In this document: piece by piece, positions 52,799-61,954 of the stretch
Numbering within the stretch: position 1 is the first letter of the stretch
Layout: each line of letters opens with the position of its first letter
Assembly (NCBI GenBank): GCA_934140285.1
Contig: CAKPBI010000006.1
Coordinates: 46,988 to 110,987 of the forward strand
Origin: an uncultured Bacilli bacterium
GTDB taxonomy: Bacteria; Bacillota_I; Bacilli_A; ML615J-28; CAG-313
Direction of reading: 5' to 3'
DNA length: 64,000 nt
The notes under the pieces: generated by a model
What the model was told of the DNA's origin: nothing
Databases searched by the model: none
The model's input: only the letters and a program-made list of their open reading frames with translations
Made by a program: the position numbers and the translations under genes

Positions 52799-52822
52799 CC
52801 TATTTATATTTAATTCATTTAA

Positions 52823-52851
52823 ATGACAAAACTGACTAAATTTGGTATAAT
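52823..52851 (+). promoter_or_regulatory. Promoter of the acyltransferase-methyltransferase pair
   Basis: ATGACA (52823-52828), 17-base spacer, TATAAT (52846-52851). The ATG in the -35 box opens the longest frame but cannot be the start of this transcript. Confidence 0.75.
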
Positions 52852-52870
52852 AATACAAGAAGGTGATAAA

Positions 52871-54091
52871 ATGAAAGAAAAAAAGAAAACCAAGAATAAA
52901 GCCAATCCTTTTATATGGGCTTTTTATACATTTTGTTCTAAAGTATTCTTATGGTTTAAACACCATATCAAATATAATCGAAAAGCCTTTAAGAAAAGAA
53001 ATAAAAAACAAGGTTGCCTTGTAATATATAATCACGCCTCTAATAAAGATCACTTCTTCAGTACCGCATCTTTCAATTATACGCGTGTTAATTATGTCAT
53101 TACTAAGCACTTTTATTTTAATAAAACCTTAAGAAAGGTTCTAACCCTTGTTCATGCCATCCCTCGTGATCAGTTTAAATCTGACCTTTTATCAATTAAA
53201 AACATTAAAAAAGCCGTAGAAACAAAATCCGTTGTTGCTATTGCTCCTGCTGGTCAAATTACTGTCCATGGAGAGATGCCATATATTGATCCTGCCATTG
53301 TTAAACTTGTAAAACTATGTAAGGTTGATGTATATGCTCTAAGAATCTATGGGGGATACCTTGCTTATCCTAAATGGCACAAGGTAAAAAGAAACTTTCC
53401 AATTAAATCAGAATTTGTTAAAGTCTTAAATAAAGAAGATTTAGAAGAACTAAATGATAATGAAATCTATCAAAAGATTATAAATTCCATTAATGTGTGT
53501 GACCGTGTGCTTCAAAAAGAACACCCTCACAAGATTAAAGGTAAAGCCTTAATCGAAGGACTTGAAAAGATTATCTACTACTGTCCTAAGTGTAAATCTT
53601 ATCATACCTTCAAATCAAGTGGAAACATTATGACATGTCAAAACTGTGGAAACAGTATTAGAATGAATAAATATGGTTTCTTAGAACCAGGTACTAATGA
53701 TTCGATAATCTTTGAAAATGAATCACTTTGGTACAACTATGAAAAAGAATTAATTAAACGTCAAATCATTGATGGTACTTTTAAAATTGAAGCTACCTTT
53801 AAACTAAAAAGAAATATTAAAGAAGAATATCTCTTAGAAGAAGTAGGCGAAGGCACTTTAGTTTTAACCAAAGATTCTTTCTACTATGATGGTACAATTA
53901 ATAATGAAGTAGTTCATAAAGAGTTTGCATTAAATTCTTTAATTCAACTTCCTTTTGATGTAGGTACAAGAATTGACATCCCCGATAGTGAAGGTACCTT
54001 TGAGTTTAGATCACTACACGATGATGCAACAGTAATTCAATATGTCCAAGCTATCGATGTAATGCGTGAATTAAGACTTTCAAAGGAATAA
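52871..54091 (+). CDS. PlsC-like acyltransferase fused to a zinc-ribbon C-terminal domain
   Basis: Start is ATG 52871 with AGAAGGTG upstream, giving 406 residues. Residues about 15-215 are a 1-acylglycerol-3-phosphate acyltransferase-like domain with N-H55-A-S-N-K-D60 (the H-x4-D catalytic pair) and A-P-A-G-Q in place of the usual P-E-G. A zinc ribbon follows at C238, C241, C256, C259, and then about 140 residues of beta-rich domain I do not recognise. The two-part structure is unusual for PlsC and suggests a regulated or different lipid acyl transfer. The RNA methyltransferase gene follows after two bases. Confidence 0.8.
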   Translation: MKEKKKTKNKANPFIWAFYTFCSKVFLWFKHHIKYNRKAFKKRNKKQGCLVIYNHASNKDHFFSTASFNYTRVNYVITKHFYFNKTLRKVLTLVHAIPRDQFKSDLLSIKNIKKAVETKSVVAIAPAGQITVHGEMPYIDPAIVKLVKLCKVDVYALRIYGGYLAYPKWHKVKRNFPIKSEFVKVLNKEDLEELNDNEIYQKIINSINVCDRVLQKEHPHKIKGKALIEGLEKIIYYCPKCKSYHTFKSSGNIMTCQNCGNSIRMNKYGFLEPGTNDSIIFENESLWYNYEKELIKRQIIDGTFKIEATFKLKRNIKEEYLLEEVGEGTLVLTKDSFYYDGTINNEVVHKEFALNSLIQLPFDVGTRIDIPDSEGTFEFRSLHDDATVIQYVQAIDVMRELRLSKE

Positions 54092-54093
54092 TT

Positions 54094-55425
54094 ATGGGAA
54101 ATTATAAAGAATTAATAATAAAAAAAGTTGACACTTCCTTAAAAGGTTGTGTCACTTTAAATAAAAAAGAAATAGCATTAGATAATACAATTATTGGTGA
54201 GGTTGTCAATATTGAAACCGAAGGATCAAAAGAAAAAGAACATGTAACAAAAGTTCAAATTATAACCCCTTCAAGCCATCGCGTAAAACCCGTATGTCCG
54301 GTCTATCTTAAATGTGGTGGTTGTTCGCTACAACATCTTGAATATGCAGAACAACTAAACTTAAAAACTAGACTAATAGAAAGTCTTTATGACCCCTTTA
54401 AGGTAAAAGTTGAACCAACTATTGGAATGTCTAATCCATACCATTACCGAAATAAAAGCCAGATGGTCTTTAAATTTCAAAAAGGAAAACTTGTAAGTGG
54501 TTTTTATGAAGAAGGAACTCACGATGTAATTAATTTTGATAATTGTTACTTACAAAATGAATACTGTAATAAAATTATCACCACCATTAAGGAACTAATG
54601 ACAAAATTTAGAATCAGTGCTTATGATGAAGATCGTAATACTGGTTTAATAAGACATGTTTTAATTAAAACTTCAACTTTAAACGAAGTCTTAGTAGTAC
54701 TAGTTACTGGCAGTGATAACTTTCCAGGTAAATCAAATTTCACTAAAGCCTTAGTTTCTAGATGTAATAAAATAACAACGGTAATTCAAAATGTTAACTC
54801 AAGAAAAACAAGTGCTGTCCTTGGTGATAAAGAATATACTTTATATGGTAAAGGATATATTAAAGATATCCTTCTGGGAAAAACCTTTAAAATAACATCT
54901 AAATCTTTTTATCAAATCAACCACGAGCAAACAGAAAAACTTTACCAAAAAGTAATTGAACTTGCGAATATCAAAAAAGATGAAGTTGTCCTTGATGCTT
55001 ACTGTGGGGTAGGTACAATCGGTATTCTCCTTTCACCAAATGCTAAAAAAGTAATAGGTGTAGAATTAGTAAAAGATGCGGTAATGAACGCTAATAAAAA
55101 TGCTTTACTAAATGGCATTAAAAACATTAGTTTCTTTTGTTTTGATGCTACTCCATTTATTGTCAATATGGCAAGAAGTAAAGAACATCTAGATGTTTTA
55201 ATCATGGATCCTCCAAGAAGTGGATCAACAAAAGAATTTCTAAAAGCGGTCTTGATGATTAAACCCAAGAGAATTGTTTATGTATCATGTAATCCCCTAA
55301 CTCAAGTAGAAGACTTAAAATACTTGATAAATGATTACACCATCAAAACAGTTCAACCGGTTGATATGTTTCCTCAAACATCACATGTAGAAACCATTAC
55401 ATTATTACATTTAAAACAAAAATAA
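54094..55425 (+). CDS. rlmD: 23S rRNA (uracil-5-)-methyltransferase, RlmD/TrmA family
   Basis: The 443-residue enzyme has an N-terminal TRAM-like domain, a [4Fe-4S] site with C68, C74 and C77 (C-P-V-Y-L-K-C-G-G-C), the SAM site D-A-Y-C-G-V-G-T-I-G, D-P-P-R-S-G, and the catalytic C399 in V-S-C-N-P. It makes 5-methyluridine in RNA; in Bacilli the family member RlmCD modifies two 23S positions, and which uridines are used here is not decided by sequence. It is the second gene of a two-gene operon. Confidence 0.9.
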   Translation: MGNYKELIIKKVDTSLKGCVTLNKKEIALDNTIIGEVVNIETEGSKEKEHVTKVQIITPSSHRVKPVCPVYLKCGGCSLQHLEYAEQLNLKTRLIESLYDPFKVKVEPTIGMSNPYHYRNKSQMVFKFQKGKLVSGFYEEGTHDVINFDNCYLQNEYCNKIITTIKELMTKFRISAYDEDRNTGLIRHVLIKTSTLNEVLVVLVTGSDNFPGKSNFTKALVSRCNKITTVIQNVNSRKTSAVLGDKEYTLYGKGYIKDILLGKTFKITSKSFYQINHEQTEKLYQKVIELANIKKDEVVLDAYCGVGTIGILLSPNAKKVIGVELVKDAVMNANKNALLNGIKNISFFCFDATPFIVNMARSKEHLDVLIMDPPRSGSTKEFLKAVLMIKPKRIVYVSCNPLTQVEDLKYLINDYTIKTVQPVDMFPQTSHVETITLLHLKQK

Positions 55426-55441
55426 TTAGAATATTAAATAA

Positions 55442-55484
55442 GCGATAGTAGACAAACAAGATGATTTGCCTAGTATCGTTTTTA
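55442..55484 (+). terminator. Probable terminator after rlmD
   Basis: CGATAGTAG (from 55443) can pair with CTAGTATCG with one mismatch, with CAAA/TTTG pairing inside, followed by TTTTTATTTTAT. Confidence 0.6.
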
Positions 55485-55533
55485 TTTTATAATTAGATAA
55501 AAAAATAAATTTATTTAATTTTAAAAAATAAAA

Positions 55534-55554
55534 AACTTCCTATTTTAGGAAGTT
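55534..55554 (-). terminator. Terminator of the abiE operon (minus strand)
   Basis: AACTTCCT (55534-55541) pairs with AGGAAGTT (55547-55554); an A-run on the left gives a T-run on the minus strand. Confidence 0.82.
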
Positions 55555-55565
55555 AATATAAAAAT

Positions 55566-56525
55566 TTATTTATTTGATATTTTCCACAATGCCATAGGAT
55601 GGTCTTTAATTCTGTTAATAATATTTTGATCATTGAATAAAAGTTCCGGATAATATTTTCCACTTTCAAATTCATTTACAAATTTAATTTCTAAATCACT
55701 TAGTTTCATTAGGTTTGAAATAAAAAATTTAATTCTATTTACAGCATCACTAATAGAGAATTTATCATCTTTTTTTAGTGTTGATGAAAGGTATTGAGGA
55801 ATTTTTTCTACCATATATGCATTTATTTTTGTTTCGAAATCGTCAATTACTTCATTAAATAATCTTTCTGTAGTTTTACCAATCACCATATAAAATATTA
55901 CACATTTTTTTATTAATGTATATTCAGAATCAGTAAATAAATTTGCTTTTAACATATAATAAACATCATATACATCTCTAATAGTACATCTTTCAAGAAG
56001 TGCCTTAATTTTTGATCCATATAGTTCATATTTATTTAAAGTTAAAACTTTAAATGAATTTATAAAGGAAATTGAAACGGTTTCTGTGATTGTTTCATAG
56101 ATATGTATTCTATTCATATAGTTAATTTCAATTTTTAAATTATCTTTATTACCAAAGTTATTGTTATAATTAAACACAAATGAGTCTAATGCATGTTTTG
56201 TTTTTGTTTCATCGCTTAGAGTATAATTGTTAATTTCCATATATCTTTTTATGATACCAGTAATTTCTTTTCTTTTTATCATCATTTCTTCTTTAGTTCC
56301 AGTAAATGAAAAATCTAAATCAATATCGACACTAAGCCTAGGGAGATTAAAAATTATAAAGTTAATTGATGTGCCACCTTTTAAAACTAGATAATTAGAT
56401 AACTCATCTGTTGTGTTAATAAAATTTAATACGTCGACTAATCTAAGTACTTTTTCCAAGGTTTCACTTCTAAATCCATTTTCTTTGGCTAAGGTAACTA
56501 TCTCATCTTTTCGATAATTAAACAT
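55566..56525 (-). CDS. abiEii: AbiEii-type nucleotidyltransferase toxin
   Basis: The 319-residue protein has the AbiEii/MenT nucleotidyltransferase core: L-K49-G-G-T52-S near 48-53 and R63-L-S-V-D67-I-D69-L-D. Members transfer nucleotides to tRNA or other targets and stop growth, which blocks phage spread. The gene follows its antitoxin by 4 bases. Later motifs K-A-L-L-E-R and R-D-V-Y-D-V-Y-Y match the C-terminal helical part of the family. Together with AbiEi it forms a type IV toxin-antitoxin and abortive-infection system. Confidence 0.88.
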   Translation of the reverse strand: MFNYRKDEIVTLAKENGFRSETLEKVLRLVDVLNFINTTDELSNYLVLKGGTSINFIIFNLPRLSVDIDLDFSFTGTKEEMMIKRKEITGIIKRYMEINNYTLSDETKTKHALDSFVFNYNNNFGNKDNLKIEINYMNRIHIYETITETVSISFINSFKVLTLNKYELYGSKIKALLERCTIRDVYDVYYMLKANLFTDSEYTLIKKCVIFYMVIGKTTERLFNEVIDDFETKINAYMVEKIPQYLSSTLKKDDKFSISDAVNRIKFFISNLMKLSDLEIKFVNEFESGKYYPELLFNDQNIINRIKDHPMALWKISNK

Positions 56526-56529
56526 ATAT

Positions 56530-57270
56530 TTACTCCTTATTAATGTAATTTTTCAAATCTTTGTAAATAAATATTTTCCATTCAGAATTATATCCATGTG
56601 CATTTTTATTCTTATCAAAATGTCCTTTGATGGAATCAGATATTTCATGACATTTTTCAAAAAAAGAATTAGGTATATTTAATTTATCCTTAAATAAAGA
56701 TAAAATAATACCAACTTTCTTATAAAGTATTTTCGAATTAATTAATTCCAAATACTTTAAAATATCTTTGGCTGAAATATATGGAAGCAAGTTTATACAA
56801 TTTAAAGTTTCTTCTAAGTCACAATATTTACCAGAATCTTTAATACAGTCAACAATTGTGCGTTCTATTGAGGTAACTTTGACACCTCGAATAGTATCAA
56901 CAAAATCAGTAGAAGATGTTTTAATTAAAGTGTAATTGTTCTCTTCAAATTCAAAGGTATTAAATTTAGAAATAGAAGATACGTTTACATTATAATAAAC
57001 TTGATTATAATAGCCATAGAATTCAAAAGCTGAATGGTGCGAAACAAAAGAATTATCAGTAATATTAGAAGCAATTAAAAATTTATTTACAATACATTCG
57101 TTTGTTTCTAAACTTACTACACCATATAAATTGTGTTTAATACGTTTTATATAACCTTTTTCTAAATAGTTTTGTAAAGTATTTTTTGCTAAATTACTAT
57201 CTCCAACTATGGTGACGAAATCTTGATAATTAAAAATTTTTCGTTTTGTTAGTTCGGTTAAATATTTCAT
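56530..57270 (-). CDS. abiEi: AbiEi-type antitoxin and transcriptional repressor
   Basis: The 246-residue protein has an N-terminal winged helix (F-V-T-I-V-G-D-S-N-L-A-K-N-T-L-Q-N-Y-L then K-R-I-K-H-N-L-Y-G-V), and a following domain with F-V-S-H-H-S-A-F-E-F-Y-G-Y and S-I-E-R-T-I-V-D-C, both typical of AbiEi. In the known system the winged helix represses the operon through inverted repeats, and the C-terminal part neutralises the toxin. A large inverted repeat just upstream of its promoter fits this. Confidence 0.87.
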   Translation of the reverse strand: MKYLTELTKRKIFNYQDFVTIVGDSNLAKNTLQNYLEKGYIKRIKHNLYGVVSLETNECIVNKFLIASNITDNSFVSHHSAFEFYGYYNQVYYNVNVSSISKFNTFEFEENNYTLIKTSSTDFVDTIRGVKVTSIERTIVDCIKDSGKYCDLEETLNCINLLPYISAKDILKYLELINSKILYKKVGIILSLFKDKLNIPNSFFEKCHEISDSIKGHFDKNKNAHGYNSEWKIFIYKDLKNYINKE

Positions 57271-57287
57271 CTTTTATCACCAATATT

Positions 57288-57316
57288 ATTATATCAAATT
57301 AAATTCAAAAAATCAA
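57288..57316 (-). promoter_or_regulatory. Promoter of abiEi-abiEii
   Basis: On the minus strand, TTGATT (57316-57311), 17-base spacer, TATAAT (57293-57288), 18 bases before the start codon. Confidence 0.8.
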
Positions 57317-57322
57317 ATAAAA

Positions 57323-57382
57323 AGGTTAAAAAAAGTCTCTACATTACAATTATTTTTGTAATACAGAGAAAAAAGTTAACCT
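57323..57382. repeat. Nested 60-bp inverted repeat upstream of abiE, probable AbiEi operator
   Basis: AGGTTAA (57323-57329) pairs with TTAACCT (57376-57382); inside, TCTCT pairs with AGAGA and ATTACAA (57343-57349) with TTGTAAT (57356-57362). It sits 7 bases upstream of the -35 box of abiE and between divergent genes. Confidence 0.7.
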
Positions 57383-57459
57383 CTGTTTAATTAGTAAAAA
57401 AGTTTTTAAAATTAAATTAAAAAAGATTTTTAATTTATTATTAAATCAGTGCTGATAAT

Positions 57460-57488
57460 TTGAAGGGATATTTCAACTATGGTATAAT
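57460..57488 (+). promoter_or_regulatory. Promoter of the methyltransferase gene
   Basis: TTGAAG (57460-57465), 17-base spacer, TATAAT (57483-57488), 43 bases before the ATG. Confidence 0.8.
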
Positions 57489-57530
57489 AATAAAAGAGGA
57501 AATTTAGTATTTGAAAAGGAGAAAGGGAAA

Positions 57531-58283
57531 ATGAAAAATTTAAATAGTTATATTAAACAATTAGAAAACAATATGCAAGATAAATTATTCTTTCTTAAAC
57601 ATCTTGATATTAATGAATACTCATTAATTGTTGAATTTGGATGTGCTAATGGAAGATTATTACGTCGTATTGAACCTGTGATTAATAGAGATGAAACAAC
57701 TCTTGTTGGTTTTGATAACAATACGGAAATAATCGAGATTGCTCAAAAGATATCACCAGAAATTGTCTTTACTTCAAATTTTGATGACATTCGTAAAATG
57801 GCAAAAGAAACTTCTAAAAAATCATTAATCATTTTTAGTAGTGTTTGGCATGAAATTAAACCTGAATACTATGAACAAATCTTTAAAGAAATGAAATTAT
57901 TTGATACTATTGTTATACGCGATATGAAAGCACCAATTATGGGAGCTGAACCAATCGATGCTCCAACAAGAGAAAGAATTGCTAAAAAGGTTGCTCCATG
58001 GCAATTTGAAGAATTTGAAGAAAAATGGGGTCGTATTGATAATAAGACTAAACTATATCGTTTCTTCTTGATGTATACATACATTGATAACTGGGATGTT
58101 GAAATCAATGAAGATTATTTCTCAACTCCATGGGATGAAATATCCTGGAATTTAGAAAATGAGTATGATACAGTATTTTCTTCTTCGTATACTCTAGAAA
58201 GTAAAAAAGAAGAAATCCAACGTGTATTTGGTCATCAAATGAAAGATATTACGCATCATCAAGTAATCTATACTAGAAAATAG
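57531..58283 (+). CDS. Class I SAM-dependent methyltransferase
   Basis: The 250-residue protein has SAM motif I V-E-F-G-C-A-N-G-R near residues 34-42, an acidic D in V-G-F-D-N-N as the ribose-binding position, and S-S-V-W-H-E-I in the motif IV area. Homology beyond the fold is not clear; D-M-K-A-P-I and the C-terminal H-Q-V-I-Y-T-R may belong to the substrate site. An AAAAGGAGAAAGGG site precedes the ATG. Substrate unknown. Confidence 0.78.
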   Translation: MKNLNSYIKQLENNMQDKLFFLKHLDINEYSLIVEFGCANGRLLRRIEPVINRDETTLVGFDNNTEIIEIAQKISPEIVFTSNFDDIRKMAKETSKKSLIIFSSVWHEIKPEYYEQIFKEMKLFDTIVIRDMKAPIMGAEPIDAPTRERIAKKVAPWQFEEFEEKWGRIDNKTKLYRFFLMYTYIDNWDVEINEDYFSTPWDEISWNLENEYDTVFSSSYTLESKKEEIQRVFGHQMKDITHHQVIYTRK

Positions 58284-58296
58284 CAGGAATATCATT

Positions 58297-59397
58297 ATGC
58301 CAGATATAAAAAAAATAGATAAGAATTTTGAAAACAAAGAAACAACAAATATCTTAAAATATGTTAATCCTAAAACATCAAATGATGTTACTGTCTATGG
58401 TTTAAACTGGTTTAAAGAAGATAAAAGATTTGTCCGTTTTCCTAAAGAAACTGATGAAATGATTAAAAACCTTGCGGAAGGATTATGGTATTTAGTAGAA
58501 CAACCTAGTGGGGGAATGATTGCTTTTTGGTCTAATACCTCTACGTTAAAAATAAAAGTTCAACTTGGCCATACCTTTAATATGGCTCATATGGCCTTCA
58601 CTGGTCAAGGTGGTTGTGACCTATATATGGGAAATTCATTCAAAAACTTAACCTTTTATCGTACTAGTTCATATAACATTTTAAACAAAGACTATGAATT
58701 TACTTATTTTTCAAACATTGAAAAGAAACAACGTTTATTTCTAATTAATTTACCACTATATGCAGCAGTTGAAAATATTGAAATAGGTGTAGATGAAGAT
58801 TCAACCATTAATGGTGATACCACTTTATTTAATAACGGCAAAATCGTATGTTATGGAACTTCAATTACTCAAGGTGGTTGTGCTTCACGTCCGGGAATTA
58901 GCTATACAAATGCCCTTTCGAGAAGAATGAACTATGAGATATTAAATTTTGGCTTTTCAGGTAATGGAAGAGGGCAAAAAGAAGTTGCTGAAATACTTGC
59001 TTCAATCAAAGATGTTAAAATGTTTATCTTAGATTATGAAGCTAATGCTACTTTACCAATGTTACAAGATACTCTTGATAATTTTATAAATATTATTAGA
59101 GAAAAATATCCAATGGTTCCCATCCTAGTACTTAGTAAAATAAGAATGTCTGTCGAAACTCACTTTAGTTCTTCTTACAATGCTCAAAAAAAATCACTTG
59201 CCTTTCAAAGAAGTGTTGTTAAAAAACATCAAAAAGAAGATTCTCACATTTACTTTCTTGATGGTCATAAATTACTTGGAAAATATACTACAGAAGCAAC
59301 TGTTGATGGTTGCCACCCTACAGATCTTGGTTTTATGATGATAACAGATTATCTTGAAAAGTATTTAAGAAGTATCTTAAAGAATGAACAAAAATAA
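58297..59397 (+). CDS. SGNH/GDSL-family hydrolase
   Basis: The 366-residue protein has an N-terminal beta-sandwich part (about 1-175) and an SGNH hydrolase domain: Y-G-T-S189-I-T-Q-G-G (nucleophile Ser), G-F-S-G-N-G near 219-224, D-Y-E-A-N-A near 246-251, and D337-G-C-H340-P. The two-domain build is known from carbohydrate esterases acting on acetylated sugars. There is no signal peptide. It follows the methyltransferase gene by 13 bases and overlaps the next gene by 14. Confidence 0.85.
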   Translation: MPDIKKIDKNFENKETTNILKYVNPKTSNDVTVYGLNWFKEDKRFVRFPKETDEMIKNLAEGLWYLVEQPSGGMIAFWSNTSTLKIKVQLGHTFNMAHMAFTGQGGCDLYMGNSFKNLTFYRTSSYNILNKDYEFTYFSNIEKKQRLFLINLPLYAAVENIEIGVDEDSTINGDTTLFNNGKIVCYGTSITQGGCASRPGISYTNALSRRMNYEILNFGFSGNGRGQKEVAEILASIKDVKMFILDYEANATLPMLQDTLDNFINIIREKYPMVPILVLSKIRMSVETHFSSSYNAQKKSLAFQRSVVKKHQKEDSHIYFLDGHKLLGKYTTEATVDGCHPTDLGFMMITDYLEKYLRSILKNEQK

Positions 59398-59995
59398 AAA
59401 ACTTAATAAAGCTATTATGCCACCGCTAGTTTATGATTACTATTATCATTTATTTATGCCCTATGTAATTACATCAATCATTCTTGGAGTATTACTAATT
59501 ATCATTAATCTTATGATACGTAATATTTTTATTCTACCAATGATGATTATAAACTTTCTTACTAGTGGTTTAATTGTAATAGCAGGAATTATAATTCTTA
59601 TAATTCGAAAAAATGTAATAAAAAGAGTAATAACAAACGAAGAAGAAAACCTAAAACTTGAGTTTCATGAGCAACTAAATGAAACAACAAAACAAAATTT
59701 AACCATCCGCCATATCATAAATGAAAATAATATGATTATTTGTGATGGTGAAAGTTATCCAATAGATGAATTAGATTATCATTTTTCTTGTTCTTATAAA
59801 TATGGAAAGTTACTATTGCTATTTCTTATTAAAGAGAGAAATACAAATATAACTTTATCGATGTATCAACTTGATAATGATTTCTTTAACTTTATTGTTC
59901 AAAATTCCCTTCTCCAAGAGGATGAATGGTTTATGATGTTTAAGAATGATCTTCATCAGTTCTTAAGCCTCTTATATAATAAGGAAGAAGTATAA
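59384..59995 (+). CDS. Two-helix membrane protein, unrecognised
   Basis: The 203-residue protein has two hydrophobic helices (about 27-45 and 50-72) and a cytosolic or outer C-terminal domain of about 125 residues with alternating strands (I-I-C-D-G-E-S-Y-P-I, L-L-L-L-F-L-I-K-E). No family recognised; the shape resembles YcxB-like membrane proteins. Its start lies inside the SGNH hydrolase gene and lacks a strong ribosome site, suggesting coupled translation. Confidence 0.6.
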   Translation: MNKNKKLNKAIMPPLVYDYYYHLFMPYVITSIILGVLLIIINLMIRNIFILPMMIINFLTSGLIVIAGIIILIIRKNVIKRVITNEEENLKLEFHEQLNETTKQNLTIRHIINENNMIICDGESYPIDELDYHFSCSYKYGKLLLLFLIKERNTNITLSMYQLDNDFFNFIVQNSLLQEDEWFMMFKNDLHQFLSLLYNKEEV

Positions 59996-60019
59996 AAACT
60001 TATAATCTAATAAAAAAGG

Positions 60020-60048
60020 TCTTGATAAATTCAATATCAAGATTTTTT
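60020..60048 (+). terminator. Terminator before the second ABC exporter pair
   Basis: TCTTGATA (60020-60027) pairs with TATCAAGA (60035-60042), loop of 7, then six Ts. Confidence 0.87.
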
Positions 60049-60096
60049 TCTTTTTCTTTCTTAAATTTAGTGAAAAAGTTTTTATAAGTTTTTTAA

Positions 60097-60125
60097 TTTA
60101 CAAAATTGTCAAAAATTACTATAAT
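60097..60125 (+). promoter_or_regulatory. Promoter of the second ABC exporter pair
   Basis: TTTACA (60097-60102), 17-base spacer, TATAAT (60120-60125). The transcript would start only a few bases before the AAAGGAGG ribosome site. Confidence 0.75.
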
Positions 60126-60148
60126 AGTTAGATAAAGGAGGTAAAAAT

Positions 60149-61954
60149 ATGTTAATTATGGGAATAATCATTGCAATTATTTTAGTATTATCTGTAATTT
60201 TATGTTTTCCAAACTTCCAAAAAACCTCCTTGGAAAATGAGAAAAAAACAATTAACTACATCAAAAAATATCGTGTAAGAATCCTTGGGGGAAGCGGGAT
60301 TAAATTAGTAGGTACAATCATGGATTTAGTCCTACCTTATATTTTAGCTTATATTATTGATGAGATAGTACCAAACAAAGAATTAAAGATGGTAGTATTA
60401 TATGGTTTCCTAATGATTGGTTGTGCCATTCTAGGTTTTCTTGCCACCGTAATTGCCAATCAGTTAGCATCAAAAGTTGCTGAGTTTGTAACCATTGATT
60501 TAAGAAAAGATTTATTTGAAAAAATCCAAAGTTTAAGTGCATCTCAACTAGATGAGGTGACCATTCCTTCTTTAGTATCAAGGATGACTAGTGATACCTA
60601 TAATATTCATCATGTTACTGGCTTAATGCAACGCCTTGGCACTAGAGCCCCAATCCTCTTTATTGGTGGTCTCATTATGACCGTAATCTTGGATCCGGTA
60701 ATGACTCTTGTATTAATTTCTATTTTACCACTTATAATTATTACCATTTATGTCACTTCTAAAGTAGGAATTCCACTTTTTTCCAATGTACAAGAAAGTG
60801 TCGATGATGTAGTAAAGTCAATCCGTGAAAGTGCTACCGGAATTAGAGTAATTAAAGCTTTATCAAAAGAAGAATATGAGAAAAATAAATTTGAAAAAGT
60901 AAATAAAAAACTAATTAAGTATGAACTAAAATCAGGAATTGAAATGGCTAAGATAAATCCAATTACAACGGCACTATTAAACTTTGGTTTAGTAGGAGTA
61001 ATTGTTGTTGGTGCTTATCGTGTAAACTATGGATACATTCTTCCTGGTAAAGTATTAGCCTTTACAACATATTTTACAATCATTTTAAATGCAATGTTAT
61101 CAATTACTAGAGTATTTTTGATTTTAACTAAAGCCATTGCCTCGGGAAAACGAATTGACTATGTCTTTAGATTAAAACAAGATTTACTACTTGAAGAATC
61201 AGAAAAAATGAGTTCTCCATATCATATTGAATTTAGAAATGTTTCTTTTTCTTATAACAAAAAAATCAACAATGTAAATAAGATTAACTTTAAAATAAAA
61301 CATGGTGAAAGCCTAGGAATCATCGGAGCAACCGGAAGTGGGAAAACAACCTTAATTAAATTATTAATGAGATTTTACGATGTAACAGAAGGCGAAATCT
61401 TAATTGATGGAAGAAATATTAAAAGTATTCCGCTTGATGAACTAAAGTCAATGTTTGGAGTGGTATTTCAAAATGATACAATTTTTTCTAAATCGATTAA
61501 AGAAAATATCTGTTTTGGAAGAAACTTTACAGATGAAGAAATTGATACAGCCATTAGGATATCACAAGCCAAAGAATTCATCGATAAAATTCCGGAAGGA
61601 TTAGACAAAGAACTAAGTGCAAAAGGTACTAATGTATCAGGTGGACAACGTCAAAGAATCTTAATCGCAAGAGCAGTAATCTCCAACCCTGAAATCTTAA
61701 TCTTAGATGATGCTTCATCAGCTTTAGACTATAAAACTGATGCCGCCCTAAGAAAGGAAATCAGAGAAAACTTAAATCATACAACTTCGATAATCGTAAC
61801 TCAAAGAGTAAGTTCCGTAAGTTATTGTGAACAAATCTTAGTATTAAGTGATGGTGAAGAAGTAGGTATTGGTAATCATGAAACCTTGTTAAAATCAGTA
61901 CCCCTTTATAAAGAAATCTATGATATTCAAATGGGGGGTGAAATGAATGAATAA
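60149..61954 (+). CDS. ABC exporter half-transporter 3, degenerate catalytic site
   Basis: The 601-residue half-transporter has a short extra N-terminal helix, six membrane helices, Walker A G-A-T-G-S-G-K-T-T, signature V-S-G-G-Q-R-Q-R and Walker B I-L-I-L-D-D-A-S-S-A-L-D. The catalytic Glu is Asp, so this is the degenerate partner of a heterodimer. It overlaps the next gene by 8 bases. Unlike the first pair there is no regulator gene next to it. Substrate unknown. Confidence 0.9.
   Translation: MLIMGIIIAIILVLSVILCFPNFQKTSLENEKKTINYIKKYRVRILGGSGIKLVGTIMDLVLPYILAYIIDEIVPNKELKMVVLYGFLMIGCAILGFLATVIANQLASKVAEFVTIDLRKDLFEKIQSLSASQLDEVTIPSLVSRMTSDTYNIHHVTGLMQRLGTRAPILFIGGLIMTVILDPVMTLVLISILPLIIITIYVTSKVGIPLFSNVQESVDDVVKSIRESATGIRVIKALSKEEYEKNKFEKVNKKLIKYELKSGIEMAKINPITTALLNFGLVGVIVVGAYRVNYGYILPGKVLAFTTYFTIILNAMLSITRVFLILTKAIASGKRIDYVFRLKQDLLLEESEKMSSPYHIEFRNVSFSYNKKINNVNKINFKIKHGESLGIIGATGSGKTTLIKLLMRFYDVTEGEILIDGRNIKSIPLDELKSMFGVVFQNDTIFSKSIKENICFGRNFTDEEIDTAIRISQAKEFIDKIPEGLDKELSAKGTNVSGGQRQRILIARAVISNPEILILDDASSALDYKTDAALRKEIRENLNHTTSIIVTQRVSSVSYCEQILVLSDGEEVGIGNHETLLKSVPLYKEIYDIQMGGEMNE

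Noticed and set aside
52823..52870. ATG start at 52823 for the acyltransferase
   Set aside because: That ATG is inside the -35 hexamer of the best promoter and has no ribosome site; ATG 52871 is preferred.
55442..58283. Prophage or integrative element around the abiE genes and methyltransferase
   Set aside because: No integrase, phage structural gene, tRNA or flanking direct repeat was seen; the evidence supports only a small defence cassette.
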